Assembly (NCBI GenBank): GCA_040509515.1
Contig: JBEVKV010000560.1
Location: forward strand, 1-25,041
From: QHXN01 sp040509515
GTDB taxonomy: Bacteria; Acidobacteriota; Blastocatellia; Pyrinomonadales; Pyrinomonadaceae
Direction: 5' to 3'
DNA length: 25,041 nt
The notes under the pieces: generated by a model
The model's database searches: none
What the model saw: only the letters and a program-made list of their open reading frames with translations
What the model was told of the DNA's origin: nothing
Program-made: the position numbers and the translations under genes
Part shown: piece after piece, positions 21,665-25,041 of the stretch
Layout of the letters: each line of letters starts with the position of its first letter
How positions within the stretch are numbered: position 1 is the first letter of the stretch

Positions 21665-24313
21665 ATGCCGCTTATACCACGCTTGGACAGCCTCCGGCGC
21701 AACCTCCTCCAACGTGACCGCGTGGATCGGGAACTGGCCGAGGAGATACAGGCGTTCCTGGAGATGCTGACGCAGGCCAAGATTGCGGAAGGTCTCAAGC
21801 CGGAGGACGCGCGTCGCGCGGCGCTGATTGAACTGGGCGGGGTGGAGCAAGTCAAAGAGAGGGTACGGGAGGTCAGAGTGGGACATTTCTTAGGCACCGT
21901 GTGGAAAGACTTACGCTACGGCGTGCGGACGCTGGTCAAAAGCCCGGCCTTCACCACGGTGGCCGTGCTTTCGCTCGCGCTCGGCATCGGCGCTAACACG
22001 GCCATCTTCAGCGTCGTCAACGGCATTCTCCTCCGGCCCTTACCGTACCCCGAGTCGGAGCGTCTGGCGGCCGTCTGGCACACCCCGCCGCAGGCCAGCT
22101 TTCCCGGCATGACCAGATTCTCCGTCTCGCCGGGGAACTACCTTGACTGGAAAGAGCAGGGGCGCGCCTTCGAGCAGATGGCGATTTACCAGTACGCCGG
22201 TCTGAGCCTTAGCAACGGCGGCGACCCCGTACCCGTGACCGGCGCGGCCGTCTCCTCAGACTTCTTCTCGGTCTTACGCACGCAGGTTGAGAAGGGGCGC
22301 GCCTTCTCCCCGGACGAGGAACAGCCGGGGCGCGAACAGGTGGTCGTCCTCGGCCACGGGCTGTGGCAGCGCGCGTTCGGGGCCAACCCGAATCTGATCG
22401 GCCAGACGGTGAATTTGAACAGCCGGAGTTTCACCGTCGTCGGCATCATGCCGGCCGGGTTCGAGTTTCCGGCCGAAGCCGAGCTGTGGGTGCCGCTGGC
22501 GTGGGACGCTGCGGAGCGACAGACCCGCGCGATACACGACTATCTGGTCATCGCACGTCTGAAGCCGGACGCGTCGCTGGCGCAGGCGCAGGCCGAGATG
22601 AGCACGATTTCGAGCAGGCTCGAACAGCAGTACCCTGAGGCGAACAAGGGCTGGGGCGCGGTGGTCATCCCACTTCAGGAAGACCTCGTGGGCGACGTGC
22701 GCCCGGCGCTGCTGGTGCTCTTCAGCGCCGTCGGCTTCGTACTGCTGATCGCCTGCGCGAACGTCGCCAACCTGATGCTGGCGCGGGGTGCGAACCGCCG
22801 GCGCGAGATCGCGCTCCGCATCGCGCTCGGCGCGACGCGGGCGCGCATCGTCAGGCAGTTGTTGTGTGAGAGCGTCCTGCTCTCCGTCGCCGGCGGGCTG
22901 CTCGGACTGTTGCTCGCGAGTTGGGGCGGGCAACTGCTCGTGCGTCTGAGTTCCGGCAGCCTGCCTAACTCGGATGAAGTCGGCATAGACACCTGGGCGC
23001 TCGGCTTCACCCTGCTGGTCTCGCTCGCCGCGGGCGTTCTCGCCGGGGTCGCCCCGGCGCTGCAATTCTCAAGGGGCGAGTTGAGCGAGACTCTGAAGCA
23101 GGGCACGGGGCGGGGCGGCGGCGGCTCGGTCAAACAGCGCACGCGCAAGGCGCTCGTGGTCTGCGAGGTGGCATTGTCGCTGATTCTGCTGGTCGGGGCC
23201 GGGCTCATGATACGGAGCTTTTGGAAGCTGCAGGACGTGAACCCGGGTTTCGATGTCTCCAATTCCCTGTCGATGAGCGTGCTGCTGCCCGCCACGAGGT
23301 ATTCGGAGCCCCAGCAGATGCTCGCCTTCCATGACCGCGTGCTCGAACAGCTCGGCGCGCTGCCGGGCGTCGTCTCGGTCGGCTCGACCACGACCCTGCC
23401 GTTAACGGGCGGCGGGTCGAGACAGCCCTTCACCATCGAAGGCCGCCCCGCGCCGCCCGTCTCGGAGCAGCCGCTCGCGCAGACGCGCTACGTCAGCCCC
23501 GACTACTTCCGCGCGATAGGCATCCCACTGCGTCAAGGTCGCCCCTTCGACGACCGCGACCGCGAAGGCGCGCCGCAGGTCGTCGTCATCAGCGAGGCCA
23601 TGGCGCGGCGATTCTTTCCGGGGCAGAACCCGGTGGGTCAGCGTCTGACGGCCTCGTTCCATCTTCAGCAGGGGGCGCGCGAGATAGTCGGTGTGGTGGG
23701 CGACGTGAAGTCTAACGGGCTCGACGACGACGCGGCCGCGACGATGTATCTGCCCTTCAGACAAGCGCCGCGCCCGTGGATAAACTTCGTGGCGCGCACG
23801 GCCTCCGACCCGCAGAGCTTTATTCAGCCCGCCTCGAAGGCCGTGTACACGGTGGACAAGGAGCAGGCGCTGACGAACGTGCGGACGATGGAGCAGGTGT
23901 TGACGGAATCGCTGTCGGGGCGTCGCTTCAACATGACGCTGCTGATGACCTTCGCGGCGCTGGCGCTGGCGCTGGCGGCGGTCGGAGTCTACGGCGTGAT
24001 GAATTACTCGGTCATGCTGCGCAAGCGCGAACTGGGCATCCGCATGGCGCTCGGCGCGCGGGGTTCGGACGTTCTGCGTCTGGTGCTCGGGCAGGGGTTG
24101 ACGTTGACGTTGGCGGGCGTGGGCGTCGGCATGGCCGGGGCGTACGTCCTGACGCGGCTGATGGCGAGCCTGCTCTACGGCGTTACCGCGACCGACTTTT
24201 TAACCTTCGGCAGCGTCGCGGGCGTGCTGCTTCTCGTGGGGCTTCTGGCCTCGTTTCTGCCCGCGCGGCGCGCCACGAAAGTCGACCCGATGATTGCACT
24301 GCGTGGCGAATGA
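21665..24313 (+). CDS. ADOP-type MacB/FtsX permease with N-terminal prefix domain
   Basis: This 882-residue membrane protein is encoded 12 nt after padR. The prefix domain (about residues 1-75) includes DRVDRELAEEIQAFLEM and EDARRAALIELGG. Then come the first span (LSLALGIGANTAIFSVVNGI), a periplasmic core, an FtsX block with ACANVANLMLARGANRRREI and LGATRARIVRQLL, and a second core and FtsX block. The C-terminus, LPARRATKVDPMIALRGE, is typical of the class. It is closer in layout to the ADOP at 2924-5692 than to the one directly upstream, which lacks the prefix. No ATPase is nearby. Such permeases may work with ATPases encoded elsewhere; the cargo is unknown. A terminator hairpin follows about 145 nt downstream. 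Confidence 0.95.
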   Translation: MPLIPRLDSLRRNLLQRDRVDRELAEEIQAFLEMLTQAKIAEGLKPEDARRAALIELGGVEQVKERVREVRVGHFLGTVWKDLRYGVRTLVKSPAFTTVAVLSLALGIGANTAIFSVVNGILLRPLPYPESERLAAVWHTPPQASFPGMTRFSVSPGNYLDWKEQGRAFEQMAIYQYAGLSLSNGGDPVPVTGAAVSSDFFSVLRTQVEKGRAFSPDEEQPGREQVVVLGHGLWQRAFGANPNLIGQTVNLNSRSFTVVGIMPAGFEFPAEAELWVPLAWDAAERQTRAIHDYLVIARLKPDASLAQAQAEMSTISSRLEQQYPEANKGWGAVVIPLQEDLVGDVRPALLVLFSAVGFVLLIACANVANLMLARGANRRREIALRIALGATRARIVRQLLCESVLLSVAGGLLGLLLASWGGQLLVRLSSGSLPNSDEVGIDTWALGFTLLVSLAAGVLAGVAPALQFSRGELSETLKQGTGRGGGGSVKQRTRKALVVCEVALSLILLVGAGLMIRSFWKLQDVNPGFDVSNSLSMSVLLPATRYSEPQQMLAFHDRVLEQLGALPGVVSVGSTTTLPLTGGGSRQPFTIEGRPAPPVSEQPLAQTRYVSPDYFRAIGIPLRQGRPFDDRDREGAPQVVVISEAMARRFFPGQNPVGQRLTASFHLQQGAREIVGVVGDVKSNGLDDDAAATMYLPFRQAPRPWINFVARTASDPQSFIQPASKAVYTVDKEQALTNVRTMEQVLTESLSGRRFNMTLLMTFAALALALAAVGVYGVMNYSVMLRKRELGIRMALGARGSDVLRLVLGQGLTLTLAGVGVGMAGAYVLTRLMASLLYGVTATDFLTFGSVAGVLLLVGLLASFLPARRATKVDPMIALRGE

Positions 24314-24457
24314 GCCCGGTGGCACGCGTCGTGCTCTATACATCGTCGGCAAGCACGGAGGAAGTTAAACCGTGACCCCGCCGCCATCCCTCCCTGAGCG
24401 TGGCCTGCCGCTACGCCAGCCGCCCGCCGAGCGTCCCTACAATAAAACATATCTTAC

Positions 24458-24491
24458 GAAGCCCGGTTAACAGCCGGGCTTCTCGCCTTTT
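24458..24491 (+). terminator. Intrinsic terminator of the padR-ADOP operon
   Basis: GAAGCCCGG (24458-24466) and CCGGGCTTC (24474-24482) form a perfect 9-bp stem with a 7-nt loop, followed by TCTCGCC and a four-T run (24488-24491). It lies 145 nt after the ADOP stop codon. The T-run is a few bases away from the stem, which weakens but does not exclude the call. Confidence 0.75.
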
Positions 24492-24696
24492 CAGGCAATC
24501 TCCTTTGACGGCGGAACGGGCGACGCTCATGATTCTCGCGCGGCCGGGTCACCCCGCGACCCGAGAAGGCGCGGGCGGGAAGTGTCAGCGGGACAGATTT
24601 CGTCACCGGCGGGGTGACAATTTCTGGAACGAGCGGCCGGCGGTTTCAGAGACCGGAACTCACCAAAAAATATTTCGCGAAAAAAAATAGACCTCC

Positions 24697-24723
24697 TGTC
24701 GATTTGGCCCCGGGTCGTTCGAC
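24697..24723 (+). promoter_or_regulatory. ECF sigma-factor type promoter upstream of yciI-like gene
   Basis: TGTCGA (24697-24702), a 17-nt spacer and CGAC (24720-24723) match the promoter form I recall for ECF42-type sigma factors (TGTCGA in the -35, CGA/TC in the -10). These factors are genomically linked to DGPF/YciI-like proteins, and the gene 80 nt downstream is one. The sigma-factor gene itself would be expected beyond the right edge of the window. Confidence 0.65.
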
Positions 24724-24804
24724 GTGTAATTAGAGACCGGGTTTCGGCCGGCCGAGACCGAAAGTCCCGGGTATGAATCCGAAAACTTTAAGGAGACGAA
24801 ACTG

Positions 24805-25041
24805 ATGCGAGTCATGGTGATCATCAAGGCGAACGAGATGTCGGAGGCGGGCGTGATGCCGGGTGAGAAGATGATGGCCGAGATGGGCAAGTTCAACGAG
24901 GAGCTGGTGAAGGCCGGCGTGATGCTGGCGGGCGAGGGGCTCCACCCGAGCACGAAGGGCAAGCGGGTCAGGTTCTCGGGCACGCAGAAGACGGTCATCG
25001 ACGGCCCCTTCGCTGAGACGAAGGAGTTGATCGCGGGCTTC
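24805..25041 (+). CDS. YciI/DGPF-domain protein, cut by the window edge
   Basis: The first 79 residues are visible and the frame is still open at the last base; family members usually have about 120-145 residues. It begins MRVMVIIKANEMSEAGVMPG and contains EELVKAGVMLAGEGLHPS and the diagnostic DGPFAETKE (66-74), the mark of the PF03795 (YCII-related, DGPF) family. These are small ferredoxin-like alpha-beta proteins, often encoded with an ECF sigma factor; the biochemical role is mostly unknown. AAGGAG (24790-24795) lies 9 nt before ATG 24805. An ECF-type promoter stands about 80 nt upstream. Confidence 0.92.
   Translation, partial: MRVMVIIKANEMSEAGVMPGEKMMAEMGKFNEELVKAGVMLAGEGLHPSTKGKRVRFSGTQKTVIDGPFAETKELIAGF

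Larger units (their letters stand above)
24314..24804. other. Intergenic region between ADOP and yciI-like gene
   Basis: About 490 nt without a supported gene. It holds a terminator hairpin (24458-24482), a GC-rich stretch with no recognisable feature (24492-24660), an A-rich segment with a TCGCGA palindrome (about 24665-24690), and an ECF-type promoter (24697-24723) followed by an 80-nt leader. A 96-codon frame crosses the terminator and looks spurious. Confidence 0.6.

Noticed and set aside
24400..24690. 96-codon open frame on the plus strand
   Set aside because: It runs through the terminator hairpin, has a low-quality start and ends in an A-rich tract; its product has no family likeness.
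1..25041. CRISPR arrays, tRNA or rRNA genes, transposases, phage genes
   Set aside because: I looked for regularly spaced repeats, tRNA-like cloverleafs and transposase or integrase motifs and saw none.

Overview
The window is GC-rich (an estimated 65%) and densely coded. Three large MacB/FtsX-type permeases of the ADOP (acidobacterial duplicated orphan permease) class are present, two of them behind PadR regulators. This points to an Acidobacteriota chromosome, plausibly class Blastocatellia. The taxonomic call is inference from gene content; no rRNA or tRNA is visible.

Layout. 88-2860 (+): a REC/HD-GYP/HDOD triple-domain regulator, translationally coupled to an exported protein of unknown function. 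2924-6091 (-): PadR plus ADOP permease; the PadR promoter lies inside a double palindrome that runs into its own start codon. 6165-7643 (-): a stress cluster of CxxC zinc ribbon, single-span membrane protein, frameshifted universal stress protein (USP) and a 35-aa membrane peptide. 7875-10323 (-): a sensor histidine kinase and a REC-LuxR response regulator. 10492-11653 (-): a second stress cluster of tandem USP and zinc ribbon, divergent from a 66-aa single-span membrane protein at 11845 (+). 12111-14960 (-): khtT-khtU, a redoxin-like protein lacking the usual cysteines, and gluconokinase. 15124-17081 (-): a small acidic SFPASDPP protein coupled to an exported endonuclease/exonuclease/phosphatase-family protein. 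17082-17551: a gene-poor stretch with strong inverted repeats. 17552-17775 (+): a 35-codon ORF coupled to the C-terminal remnant of an NADPH-dependent FMN reductase. 17824-18603 (+): a YgiD-type extradiol dioxygenase. 18667-24313 (+): ADOP, then PadR plus a second ADOP, then a terminator. 24805-end (+): a YciI/DGPF protein cut by the window edge, behind an ECF-type promoter.

The most interesting pattern is a 33-bp inverted-repeat element, GTGnnAACACC-N11-GGTGTTnnCAC, present with identical geometry at 7729-7761 and 11727-11759. One copy precedes the first USP cluster. The other lies between the second USP cluster and a small membrane-protein gene. Both clusters contain the same kinds of parts (USP, two-CxxC zinc ribbon, tiny single-span membrane protein), and they flank a histidine kinase/LuxR-type regulator pair. 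I infer a locally encoded two-component stress regulon. The link between regulator and element is inference from position only.
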